Positions 55,490 to 63,713 of a DNA stretch of 64,000 nucleotides are shown here, piece after piece. The position numbers and the translations under genes are program-made. The notes under the pieces are model-generated. The model ran no database searches. It was not told the DNA's origin and was given only the letters and a program-made list of their open reading frames with translations. This DNA is from Chloracidobacterium sp. Lineage in GTDB: Bacteria > Acidobacteriota > Blastocatellia > Pyrinomonadales > Pyrinomonadaceae. The stretch lies in contig JADJTD010000001.1 of the NCBI GenBank assembly GCA_016711345.1, forward strand, positions 1,674,001 through 1,738,000, given 5' to 3'. The number at the start of each line of letters is the position of its first letter. The first letter of the stretch is position 1.

Positions 55490-56263
55490 ATGAAGATCGC
55501 AACGTGGAACATTAATTCGATCAACTCTCGTATTGAGCATGTCATTGATTGGTGTACACAGAATCAGCCTGATGTTTTGTGTTTGCAGGAAACGAAGTGC
55601 GTCGATGAAAAATTCCCGCATGGACGTTTTGATGCGATCGGTTATGAGCATTTGTCGTTTATTGGGGAAAAGGCTTACAACGGCGTCGCGATAATTTCGA
55701 AAGAACCACTTACTGATGTCCAGAAGAACTTTCCGAATGACACTGCAACTGCTCCCAAACGCCTGATCGCCGCGACGATCAATAATATTCACATCGTCAA
55801 TGCCTACGTTCCTCACGGCACCGCGTTAGGCAGTGATAAATTCAGCTACAAACTCGAGTGGATTGCCCGGCTTAGGAAATATCTTGATGAAAGTTTCGAA
55901 CCGACACAAAATGTTATTCTTTGTGGCGACCTTAATATTGCACCCCACGAATTGGATGTATGGAAGCCGTCATTGTGGAAGGACAAGATCCATTTTACAA
56001 AGGCCGAGCGAGACGCTCTCCATGATCTCAAAAAATGGGGTTTTGTTGATGTGTTTCGGCAGATCAACGACGATGCAAAAGAGTTTTCCTGGTGGGACTA
56101 TTTTCATCATTCATTTGAAAAAGATCGCGGGCTTCGCATTGACCACATCTGGGCTTCGCAGCCGTTTGCAGAACGCTGCTCAGATTGCTGGATCGACAAA
56201 GCTCCGCGCGAATTAGATAAACCATCCGATCACGCTCCGGTCGTTGCTGAATTTCGCATTTAG
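55490..56263 (+). CDS. Exodeoxyribonuclease III, copy 2
   Basis: 257 residues with the same motif order as copy 1: M-K-I-A-T-W-N-I-N-S-I-N-S-R, L-Q-E-T-K, A-Y-V-P-H-G, G-D-L-N-I-A and S-D-H-A-P-V. All catalytic residues appear kept. Identity to copy 1 is moderate, roughly half the residues by eye, so the duplication is old and the copies may differ in substrate. Confidence 0.93.
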   Translation: MKIATWNINSINSRIEHVIDWCTQNQPDVLCLQETKCVDEKFPHGRFDAIGYEHLSFIGEKAYNGVAIISKEPLTDVQKNFPNDTATAPKRLIAATINNIHIVNAYVPHGTALGSDKFSYKLEWIARLRKYLDESFEPTQNVILCGDLNIAPHELDVWKPSLWKDKIHFTKAERDALHDLKKWGFVDVFRQINDDAKEFSWWDYFHHSFEKDRGLRIDHIWASQPFAERCSDCWIDKAPRELDKPSDHAPVVAEFRI

Positions 56264-56277
56264 AAAATCCCACTGCG

Positions 56278-56293
56278 TGGCATCCCAGCTGCT
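56278..56293 (+). promoter_or_regulatory. Possible sigma-54 promoter for the kinase-regulator pair
   Basis: TGGCAT-n5-CTGCT keeps the invariant GG and GC with the correct 12-base step, but has two departures from TGGCAC-n5-TTGCW. Expected start near 56304, about 60 bases before the kinase ATG. Less sure than the site at 59122. Confidence 0.4.
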
Positions 56294-56364
56294 TTTTTAT
56301 GTAAAGATCAATCTCTCATTCACAATGTCCGTAGGGAGCGGGAGTATACTTGTAGCAGGCGAAA

Positions 56365-57609
56365 ATGATAAGCATTGCAGCATACAAAAAGCAAGAAACC
56401 GTTCTGATCCTGCTCAATATGGCGGTTTTAGCCGCACTATTTTCTGTTCATATTGGCTTTATTTCTCTTCTCGGGCGGCCAACCTTTTCTCTTCTGTTGG
56501 TTCTGGCTATTCGCTTTTCGATCCTCATATTCGAACTGCTGTGGGTACAGAGGTTGACAGATGAAAGTAGTCCGACCGCGGTCGGCATTCACATTCATCT
56601 CTCCATTCTGCTCAATATTTCCTTTGCATTTCTGGCCTCATTGTCAGGCGGTACGGCTGACAGCCATTATTCGGTCTTGATGATCCTCCCTATTCTATCA
56701 GCGGCCTATCGCTTTAGTCTGGTTCGCACATTGTTGATCACTGTAGCGATCATTATTCTGACTTTTCTCGAAGTTTGGCTCTTTTTTAAGGCACATCCGC
56801 CTGTCGACGTCAGTGAGTACTTTGAGGCCGCAACCGTTTCGCTCGTATTTCTCGTTGTCGCTGTTGTTGTGTGGCTTTTAGTCGGAAGTCTTAGAAATGA
56901 AGAGGAAAAGCTCGGGCAAAGTCTCGATGAATTACGACATCTCCAGGAAAGACTTGTGGCAGAGGAAAAATTGGCCGCCGTCGGACAACTGTCTAGTGCG
57001 ATCGCTCATGAGATAAGAAATCCGGTGACCATGATCGCAAGTTCACTAAAAATGGCCGAACGCCAACCGCTGGATTCTCCTATAAGACAAGAAATGTTCG
57101 ACATTGCTACTGAAGAAGCAAAGCGTTTGGAAACTCTCACAAATGACTTTCTGGCTTTTGCCCGAAGCAGAGAACCGACAAGGAAAAGAGTCGTCGTTAG
57201 CGAGATTATTGACTATATTGCCAGCCTTGCGAAAGCCCTCCTTATCGAAAAAGAATTGACGCTTGATGTCGACTGCGATGGTACGCTTGTATTCGAAATG
57301 GATGCCTCGCAGATGCAGCAAGCGTTGCTCAACCTGATCACGAATGCGATCAGCTTTACTCCAAGCAACGGCAGGATTACTCTTGGAGCTTTGCAAAAAG
57401 ATCGCAGGTCCGTTTTGTTCGTTGCGAATGAAGGCGATCAGATACCTGTCGACCTGGTTTCGAAGATCTTTGAACCGTTTTTTACTCATGGCCCGCGAGG
57501 AACGGGCCTAGGCCTCTCGATCGTTCGCAACATCGCCCGGTCGCACGGGGGAGATGTGTTTCTTGCAAATAATGAAAATGATAATGTTAGGTTTGAGATC
57601 AGATTCTGA
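56365..57609 (+). CDS. Membrane sensor histidine kinase
   Basis: 414 residues. Six predicted membrane helices fill residues 12-174 with no large external sensor domain, then a linker coiled coil and the kinase: H-box with H215 in I-A-H-E-I-R-N-P, N-box N-L-I-T-N-A-I-S-F-T, and G-boxes G-P-R-G-T-G-L-G-L-S. The type resembles NtrB/ZraS-like kinases that pair with sigma-54 activators, and the next gene (9 bases to its frame) is exactly such a regulator. The signal is unknown; a membrane-embedded cue is likely. Confidence 0.92.
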   Translation: MISIAAYKKQETVLILLNMAVLAALFSVHIGFISLLGRPTFSLLLVLAIRFSILIFELLWVQRLTDESSPTAVGIHIHLSILLNISFAFLASLSGGTADSHYSVLMILPILSAAYRFSLVRTLLITVAIIILTFLEVWLFFKAHPPVDVSEYFEAATVSLVFLVVAVVVWLLVGSLRNEEEKLGQSLDELRHLQERLVAEEKLAAVGQLSSAIAHEIRNPVTMIASSLKMAERQPLDSPIRQEMFDIATEEAKRLETLTNDFLAFARSREPTRKRVVVSEIIDYIASLAKALLIEKELTLDVDCDGTLVFEMDASQMQQALLNLITNAISFTPSNGRITLGALQKDRRSVLFVANEGDQIPVDLVSKIFEPFFTHGPRGTGLGLSIVRNIARSHGGDVFLANNENDNVRFEIRF

Positions 57610-57630
57610 AACTGAAGGTTGGCTAAACTA

Positions 57631-58995
57631 ATGGCACGAATATTGGTCATCGACGATGAACAAAGTATGCGGCGGATATTGACGCTCATACTGCAAGAAG
57701 CAGGTCATACCGTGACTGAAGCCCAGGGAATCACTACAGCCCTTGAAGCACTCGCCACGAGCCAGTTTGATCTAGTCATCTCGGATAAAAAAATGCCAGA
57801 CGGTGATGGATTTGAGGTGTTATCGTACTGTCGTGAAAACGAGCCTTCGCTTCCCGTTGTGATCCTTACCGCTCTTGCCACTGTCGAACTCGCGGTTGAG
57901 GCGATGCATGCAGGTGCTTTTGATTTCATTTCAAAACCGTTTGTGCCCGAGGTTGTCACGTCAGTGGCGAAACGCGCAACCGAGCGGACCAAACTCATTC
58001 GCGAAAACGAGGTTCTTCGCGAAGAAGCCAAACGTTTCGCATTTGCCGATGAGATACTTGGTGAAAACACTGCAATAAAGGATCTCAAGGAAAAGATAGC
58101 CCGCGTTGCCCCGACAAATGCAACTGTACTCATTACCGGCGAGACCGGTACTGGTAAGGAATTGGTTGCCCGCGCGATCCATCGGGGCAGCAGACGGTCG
58201 AGTGATACATTTCTCGCAGTAAACTGTGCCGCAGTATCTGAACACTTGCTTGAATCCGAGCTTTTTGGCCACGAAAAAGGCTCATTCACCGGCGCTGACA
58301 AACCGCGACAGGGTCTTTTCGAAGCAGCCCACAATGGAACGCTGTTCCTTGATGAAGCGGGTGAAATGTCGCTCGGCCTTCAGGCAAAGCTCCTTCGTGT
58401 ACTCACTGACGGGCAATTTCTGCGTGTTGGAGCGACGGTTCCCCGAACTGTCGACGTCCGCGTGATCGTCGCAACGCACAGAGATCTGCAGGAGCTTGTC
58501 AAAACAGGTTCCTTTCGCGAGGATCTGTTTTACCGTCTTGCCGTGGTCCCGATCGACATACCGCCGCTTAGAGAACGGCGCGAGGACGTGCCGATCCTCG
58601 TTGATTTTCTTGTCAAAGAAGTTTCCCGCGAACTCAAGATCAGTCCGCTCCCGATCCATCCGGAGGCCCTCGGAAAGCTGCAGCGGTATCACTTTCCGGG
58701 AAATGTTCGAGAACTCAGAAATCTAATCGAGCGGGCATGCATTTTGGCAACGGGCAAGGAGATCACTGCTGAAGATCTCGTACTAGTTTCGGATAAAGTT
58801 CCATCCGAAATTGATGTAGATAATGCCGTTAGACTCCCGTCCGGCGTCGACCTACCTGCATATCTCGACTCGGTAGAATCGAAGCTTATTCAACGTGCCC
58901 TGCTTGATGCAAATAGCGTTCAGGCCGAGGCTGCCCGGAAGCTCGGCATTTCGCGGAGCGATATCGCCTACAAGATAAAAAAACATGGGCTCTAA
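57631..58995 (+). CDS. Sigma-54-dependent response regulator (NtrC family)
   Basis: 454 residues from the ATG at 57631 (a TTG 12 bases upstream is in frame). Receiver domain with phosphorylation site D52; AAA+ domain at about 145-375 with G-E-T-G-T-G-K-E, the sigma-54 contact loop as G-S-F-T-G-A, and L-F-L-D-E-A-G-E-M; Fis-type helix-turn-helix at the end (A-E-A-A-R-K-L-G-I-S-R-S). It activates sigma-54 promoters after phosphorylation by the kinase encoded just before it. The inverted repeat at 59028-59053 is its likely binding site. Confidence 0.95.
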   Translation: MARILVIDDEQSMRRILTLILQEAGHTVTEAQGITTALEALATSQFDLVISDKKMPDGDGFEVLSYCRENEPSLPVVILTALATVELAVEAMHAGAFDFISKPFVPEVVTSVAKRATERTKLIRENEVLREEAKRFAFADEILGENTAIKDLKEKIARVAPTNATVLITGETGTGKELVARAIHRGSRRSSDTFLAVNCAAVSEHLLESELFGHEKGSFTGADKPRQGLFEAAHNGTLFLDEAGEMSLGLQAKLLRVLTDGQFLRVGATVPRTVDVRVIVATHRDLQELVKTGSFREDLFYRLAVVPIDIPPLRERREDVPILVDFLVKEVSRELKISPLPIHPEALGKLQRYHFPGNVRELRNLIERACILATGKEITAEDLVLVSDKVPSEIDVDNAVRLPSGVDLPAYLDSVESKLIQRALLDANSVQAEAARKLGISRSDIAYKIKKHGL

Positions 58996-59027
58996 TTCCA
59001 TGTAAAAAAATTCAAACGCTTCTCACA

Positions 59028-59053
59028 TTGTTGTATTAAAATTTATACAACAA
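59028..59053. promoter_or_regulatory. Inverted repeat, likely activator (UAS) site
   Basis: TTGTTGTAT-n8-ATACAACAA, a perfect 9+8+9 palindrome centred about 108 bases before the predicted start of the rubrerythrin operon, a normal distance for an NtrC-type enhancer. A shorter TTGT-AA-ACAA echo lies at 59089-59098. Confidence 0.65.
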
Positions 59054-59121
59054 GCTCCTGTCTCAGGTCACTCCTAATATCTAAAACATTGTAAACAAAG
59101 GATTGCGTTAAAAGCAGTCGA

Positions 59122-59137
59122 AGGCACACGCCTTGCT
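59122..59137 (+). promoter_or_regulatory. Sigma-54 promoter of the rubrerythrin operon
   Basis: AGGCAC-n5-TTGCT matches the -24/-12 consensus TGGCAC-n5-TTGCW at all but the first base. The start would be near 59148, about 45 bases before the rubrerythrin ATG. It lies directly behind the gene for a sigma-54 activator. Confidence 0.75.
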
Positions 59138-59192
59138 TTACAGATGGTCGTACAGTTCGATTACTAGATTATTTTGAGGAGATACTGAGATC

Positions 59193-59861
59193 ATGACCAT
59201 TCGAATACGCACTTTAAATTTATTCGCCGCAGCCTTTGCGGTGACCTTTGCTGCGATCGGCTGTTCGTCGGCCGGGTCAGCAACAACCCCCGGTGCGACG
59301 AACACTGCCGCCGCAAACACCGGAACCATAACGCTTGAAAATCTGCAGACCGCCTACGACGGTGAAAGCAACGCGAATGCAAAATACCTCGCTTTTGCGA
59401 AAAAAGCTGATGAAGAGGGTTATGCAAAGGTCGCCAGCCTATTCCGTGCTGCCGCACGCGCCGAGGAAATTCATAAGACCAACCATGCCGACGTCATTAC
59501 AAAAATGGGCGGCACGCCGAAAGCCGAGATCAAACCCGCCGATATTAAGACAACCGCCGAAAATCTGAAAGGATCTATCGAGGGCGAAACCTATGAACGC
59601 GACAAGATGTACACGGACTTCCTGGCCGAGGCTCGAAGTGTCGGCAACAAAGACGCGGTTCGCACATTCAACCTTGCAAAAACGGCCGAGGCAGAACACG
59701 CCAAGCTTTACACCGAGGCACTCGCAAATCTGAAAGACTGGAAGGGCAGCAAGATAACATTTTTTGTCTGTTCAGTCTGCGGCTTTACGACCAAGGATAC
59801 AACGATCGAAAAATGTCCCGTCGATTTTACGCCGAAAGAGAAGTTTGAATCGATCAGCTAA
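59193..59861 (+). CDS. Exported rubrerythrin-family lipoprotein
   Basis: 222 residues; GAGGAG 10 bases before the ATG. Lipobox A-I-G-C24, then a linker, then a ferritin-like di-iron domain (about 45-180) with E-E-I-H and E-A-E-H ligand patterns, and a rubredoxin-like tail with C193-S-V-C196 and C208-P-V-D211. The fourth rubredoxin Cys is Asp, so the iron-sulphur site is probably altered or absent. Most rubrerythrins are cytoplasmic peroxide reductases; this one is exported and lipid-anchored. It leads the sigma-54-controlled unit. Confidence 0.85.
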   Translation: MTIRIRTLNLFAAAFAVTFAAIGCSSAGSATTPGATNTAAANTGTITLENLQTAYDGESNANAKYLAFAKKADEEGYAKVASLFRAAARAEEIHKTNHADVITKMGGTPKAEIKPADIKTTAENLKGSIEGETYERDKMYTDFLAEARSVGNKDAVRTFNLAKTAEAEHAKLYTEALANLKDWKGSKITFFVCSVCGFTTKDTTIEKCPVDFTPKEKFESIS

Positions 59862-59874
59862 TTTACAAGGGGGG

Positions 59875-59919
59875 AGCTGCGGGGGCTAATTCATAACTTT
59901 GCTACCGGCACCCGCAGCT
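59875..59919 (+). terminator. Hairpin between rubrerythrin and DUF2231 genes
   Basis: AGCTGCGGG (59875-59883) pairs perfectly with CCCGCAGCT (59911-59919). Without a T run it is more likely a processing or attenuating hairpin than a full stop, because the next gene has no visible promoter. Confidence 0.45.
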
Positions 59920-59942
59920 TAAGCCTAAAAGGAGAAAATACT

Positions 59943-60488
59943 ATGTTTCCACCCATTCCAAGTTGGGACGGCCTTCATCCAATTATTGTTCACTTTCCGA
60001 TCGCATTATTGATGGTTGCACCAATCATCATCCTCATTGGAATTCTTATGCCGAAAAGCGGTCGCACATTTTTGATATCCGCCTTTCTCTTAATGCTGAT
60101 CGGTACAATTGCATGTTTTATTGCTGTATCGACAGGAGAAGCGGCGGGAGAACTTGCCGAACAAATCAACAATGTCGAGTCGGTGCTGGAAGAGCACGAA
60201 GAACTCGCCGAAACGACTCGAACGGTGTTCGCCGCCCTGACGGCGATCTTTGGCGTAATAGTTTTCGCTCCGATGCTGTTCAAGAAAGAACTCTCGCGAA
60301 TGATCTTGATTCCGCTGAACCTTGCGTTCCTCTTATTCTACGGCTCGGGGGTTGTTCTGCTGATGAATACGGCCCATCAGGGCGGACGTCTGGTGCATGA
60401 GTTTGGCGTAAGGGCAATGATGACCTCACAAGCAAATACCGGAGCCGTGCCAAACAAAGGAAAAAATGGAGATGATGATGACGATTAA
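59943..60488 (+). CDS. DUF2231 membrane protein
   Basis: 181 residues; AAGGAG 8 bases ahead of the ATG. Four membrane helices with the DUF2231 signature L-H-P-I-I-V-H-F-P-I-A-L-L and a later H-Q-G-G-R-L-V-H-E-F-G motif whose histidines could bind metal or haem. The C-terminus ends in five Asp. Family members are often near cytochromes and redox genes. It overlaps in sequence with the leader of the next gene. Confidence 0.85.
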   Translation: MFPPIPSWDGLHPIIVHFPIALLMVAPIIILIGILMPKSGRTFLISAFLLMLIGTIACFIAVSTGEAAGELAEQINNVESVLEEHEELAETTRTVFAALTAIFGVIVFAPMLFKKELSRMILIPLNLAFLLFYGSGVVLLMNTAHQGGRLVHEFGVRAMMTSQANTGAVPNKGKNGDDDDD

Positions 60489-60507
60489 TAAACACTGGGA
60501 GAAAGTT

Positions 60508-60846
60508 ATGAAGAAAGTAATTATTTTATCTATGACAATTGGACTGGTATCGATGCTGATCGCATGCGGCGGTTCGTCAAAAGAAACAGAGACGCCGAGG
60601 CCACAAGCGAACCTCGTTACCTCAAGCTCTAACACGACAATCGCTACTAAAAATGACGGCGACACCGACGATCTTGCTCCTGTAAATCAGGCAAACACAA
60701 ATAACACGCGCTTGGGCAAGCCGGCGAAATCGGGTGATGCTGACGATTTGAGATCTTCGTCAAAATCGGCAAATTCAAATCGGCCCAACAGCCGCGGCGA
60801 CGCTGATGACCGAGGCAAAAAGGACACTGACGGTGATGACGATTGA
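60508..60846 (+). CDS. Small acidic lipoprotein
   Basis: 112 residues from the ATG at 60508 (GGGAGA upstream). Lipobox M-L-I-A-C at about 15-19, then an Asn/Ser/Thr-rich part with repeated D-G-D-T-D-D, G-D-A-D-D and T-D-G-D-D-D blocks, likely to bind Ca2+ or other cations. No known family. It shares the acidic ending with the DUF2231 protein 19 bases upstream and closes the operon. Confidence 0.7.
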   Translation: MKKVIILSMTIGLVSMLIACGGSSKETETPRPQANLVTSSSNTTIATKNDGDTDDLAPVNQANTNNTRLGKPAKSGDADDLRSSSKSANSNRPNSRGDADDRGKKDTDGDDD

Positions 60847-60891
60847 TCGTTGAGGCCATAACCTAACTGACCTATATATGTTCGAAAATAC

Positions 60892-60918
60892 GCCGCCGGA
60901 TCAATTCGGCGGCCTTTT
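60892..60918 (+). terminator. Rho-independent terminator of the rubrerythrin operon
   Basis: GCCGCCG (60892-60898) pairs with CGGCGGC (60907-60913), followed by CTTTTT. Located 45 bases past the acidic lipoprotein stop. Confidence 0.85.
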
Positions 60919-61026
60919 TATGGCCGTTAGCTCCGATCGTGGGGCAGAAAAGGTCACATGTGATCTGGATAACCATTTCGACCACTCATCTGTTGTTGCG
61001 GAATTCCGAATTTAGCGGGACCAAAA

Positions 61027-61584
61027 CTATTTCTTACGCCGACGAGTTTCTTCCACGAGAGCCGCAACACCTTGCTTGATAAAATCACGCGTTTTCTCGT
61101 CCGTTAAGTTGCCGCTCTCGTCAAATTTACCAGAGGCGCCGCCGATCATTATTTCCGGTTTATTGAGCGGAAACATGTTCAGAAATACCATCACTTGGCG
61201 AAGGTGATACTGCATTCTCGCAGTGCCGATCGCTCCGGCTGAAGCTCCCATGATAAGTGCCGGTTTGCCGTCCCACGCCGAGTCGCCGTATGGACGCGAA
61301 CCCCAATCGATGACGTTCTTTAGATGGCCAGGCACAGAATAGTTATATTCCGGTGACGAGAAGATAACTGCGTCAGCCGCCCTGATCGCGGCCTTGAGTT
61401 TAGTAACATTCGCAGGCACATCTTTCTCGCTGTCCTGATTAAACGGCGGAAAATCTGAGATGTCGAATATGTCGATCTCAGCGTCGTCGCCGCAAAGCTG
61501 CTGTGCAGCAACGAGAGCACCAGTGTTAAAAGACCCGGCACGCAAACTACCGGAAATACCAATTATTTTTATTTTGTCAGTCAT
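61027..61584 (-). CDS. NADPH-dependent FMN reductase
   Basis: 185 residues, flavodoxin-like. G-I-S-G-S-L-R-A-G-S-F-N (FMN phosphate loop) and S-S-P-E-Y-N-Y-S-V-P-G (FMN ring) are the SsuE/ChrR/YieF family pattern. It reduces FMN, quinones or chromate with NADPH. Stands alone, convergent with the rubrerythrin unit. Confidence 0.9.
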   Translation of the reverse strand: MTDKIKIIGISGSLRAGSFNTGALVAAQQLCGDDAEIDIFDISDFPPFNQDSEKDVPANVTKLKAAIRAADAVIFSSPEYNYSVPGHLKNVIDWGSRPYGDSAWDGKPALIMGASAGAIGTARMQYHLRQVMVFLNMFPLNKPEIMIGGASGKFDESGNLTDEKTRDFIKQGVAALVEETRRRKK

Positions 61585-61666
61585 ATTATTCCCTATCTAA
61601 AACAAGGCTATCACGAATGGTTGGACATGAAGATGCCCAAAAGATTAAACTGTCTTTTGCAGTTTT

Positions 61667-62080
61667 ATGGACATTCGCAAGGCAACTTTGATATTTTTCG
61701 GCACCGTCTGCGTCGGGCTTGGTGTTTTGGGCATATTTCTGCCGCTGATGCCGACGACCGTCTTTCTGCTGATGGCGGCATACTGCTATTCGCGAAGTTC
61801 CGAACGATTTCATAACTGGCTTTTGAACAATCGCTGGCTCGGCAGATATATCAAAAATTACAAGTCCGGCGAGGGCATCAGCGTTCGGCAAAAAGCTACA
61901 ACAATAGCTATCCTTTGGGCGTCGATCGGCTTTAGCATCTGGTATGTTGCCGGAGCTTTTTGGCTCACGCTGTTACTAGCCGCTATCGCCATCGGTGTCA
62001 CGATCCACCTTGTGATGATAAAAACGCATCGCCCAGAATCAACTGTAAACACCCAATCTTCTCCGATCGAAGAAGCCTGA
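61667..62080 (+). CDS. DUF454 (YbaN) family membrane protein
   Basis: 137 residues with three or four helices. G-V-L-G-I-F-L-P-L-M-P-T-T-V-F-L-L and C-Y-S-R-S-S-E-R-F-H-N-W-L-L-N-N are the YbaN hallmarks. Function unknown. Divergent from the FMN reductase. Confidence 0.88.
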   Translation: MDIRKATLIFFGTVCVGLGVLGIFLPLMPTTVFLLMAAYCYSRSSERFHNWLLNNRWLGRYIKNYKSGEGISVRQKATTIAILWASIGFSIWYVAGAFWLTLLLAAIAIGVTIHLVMIKTHRPESTVNTQSSPIEEA

Positions 62081-62084
62081 TTTC

Positions 62085-63713
62085 TTACTTCCTCCTCATT
62101 AACTCTTTAATTCTCTTCGCAAGCTGCGGCAGCAGCGTTGTCGTTTTAACAAGCGAACCGCTGGCAAATGTTGTTGTCATTTTGCGAAACGTGGCGACGG
62201 CGTTTGACGAATACGGCATCCACCATGCGTCAGGCAATAAGGACAGGTGGTTGATATGAATGTGCTGTGGTTGGACGAGTTCCATCAAGCCTTCGCGACC
62301 ATGTGTGCGTCCGCGGCCGCTGTTCTTAAATCCGCCCCAAGGTGTTTGTGCGATGCCGTGTGTGTAAAGAACTTCGTTGACGCAAACGGAGCCTGCGTCG
62401 ATCTGACGAGCTACTCTTTCTCCGCGCGATTTGTCATGTGTCCAGACACTTGCGGTTAAGCCAAACTCGCTGTCATTGGCAAGGCGAATCGCTTCTTCTT
62501 CCGTTGAAAATGTCGCTATCGGGAGCGTTGGCCCGAACGTCTCTTCCTGCATTGCACGCATGTCGTTCGTAGCACCGCTTATGACGGTCGGCTCGAAGAA
62601 CAGTGTATTTTTCCCCGCGTCGTGTGTATCGCCCTTACTAACGTGCGGGCTTGTGCAACGGCGACCGCCGGTTTCTATCTTTGCACCAGCGGCGCGGAAA
62701 TCTTCGACGTGGTCTTCGACGATCGCGATCTGCCGCTCGGACGACATGGCGCCGACGGAAATATCTTCGCGGTCACCAACGCCTTGTTTCAACTCACGTG
62801 TTTTTTCAATTATCTTGCGCGTCAATTCTTCGGCGGCGCTTTCCTGAACATACAGACGCTCAACCGACGAACATGATTGTCCTGAATTACAGAACGCTCC
62901 CCAGACTGCGGCGCTCGATGCGAGTTCGAGATTGGCATCGGCGAAAACGATCATCGGGTCTTTGCCGCCGAGTTCGAGGACGACTGATGTCAGATTTTTA
63001 GCAGCCGCTGCAGCAATTTTCTTACCTGTGGCGACGCTGCCGGTGAACATTATTTTATCGGGGATGGCTTCTACAAGTGCTGCACCGGTTTCACCGGCAC
63101 CGGTGACGATCTGGACAATGTTCGACAAACTTAAGTTTGTCGGACTTTGAGCCTTTTCAAATATCTCGCCAATCTTTAATCCGGTCAGTGGGGTTAGTTC
63201 GGACGGTTTTATGACGACAGTGTTGCCTGCCATCAATGCCATTACGGCTTCGCCAAGCGGTATCGAGAACGGATAATTCCACGCGGGGATGATGCCGACG
63301 ACACCGAGCGGATGATAAACGATCTTCGATGAACGTCCGAGCAAAGCGTAGAGACCAATGTTGAGTCTTGCCGGCGCGAGCAGTTTTTCCGTGTTGCGGG
63401 CAAAATACTGCATCAGGTCGAGCACGGGCGCGATCTCCATCGAGATCGCTTCGCCAAACGGTTTGCCCGATTCGGCAGAGATGAGATGAGCGATCTCGTC
63501 CATCTGCGACAAGATCACTTCGCGTGCTTTCATAATGTATGCAGCACGTTCTTTGAATGACGTTTTTTTCCAGTTTTGAAATGCGGATCGTGAGCGCTCG
63601 ACAGCAGTCTTTACTTCATCCGCCGACATCTGCGGCACACGGCCAACCTCTGCTCCGGTTGCTGGATTGTAGGAGATGACCTCGTCTGTTTTTATTGAGA
63701 TTACAGCGCTCAT
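62085..63713 (-). CDS. NAD(P)-dependent aldehyde dehydrogenase
   Basis: 542 residues. Rossmann loop F-T-G-S-V-A-T-G-K-K, general base E in L-E-L-G-G-K-D, and nucleophile Cys in N-S-G-Q-S-C-S-S. The order fits succinate-semialdehyde/benzaldehyde dehydrogenases. A C-terminal extension of about 45 residues is longer than usual and basic. Its ATG overlaps the stop of the upstream gene (ATGA). Confidence 0.93.
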   Translation of the reverse strand: MSAVISIKTDEVISYNPATGAEVGRVPQMSADEVKTAVERSRSAFQNWKKTSFKERAAYIMKAREVILSQMDEIAHLISAESGKPFGEAISMEIAPVLDLMQYFARNTEKLLAPARLNIGLYALLGRSSKIVYHPLGVVGIIPAWNYPFSIPLGEAVMALMAGNTVVIKPSELTPLTGLKIGEIFEKAQSPTNLSLSNIVQIVTGAGETGAALVEAIPDKIMFTGSVATGKKIAAAAAKNLTSVVLELGGKDPMIVFADANLELASSAAVWGAFCNSGQSCSSVERLYVQESAAEELTRKIIEKTRELKQGVGDREDISVGAMSSERQIAIVEDHVEDFRAAGAKIETGGRRCTSPHVSKGDTHDAGKNTLFFEPTVISGATNDMRAMQEETFGPTLPIATFSTEEEAIRLANDSEFGLTASVWTHDKSRGERVARQIDAGSVCVNEVLYTHGIAQTPWGGFKNSGRGRTHGREGLMELVQPQHIHINHLSLLPDAWWMPYSSNAVATFRKMTTTFASGSLVKTTTLLPQLAKRIKELMRRK

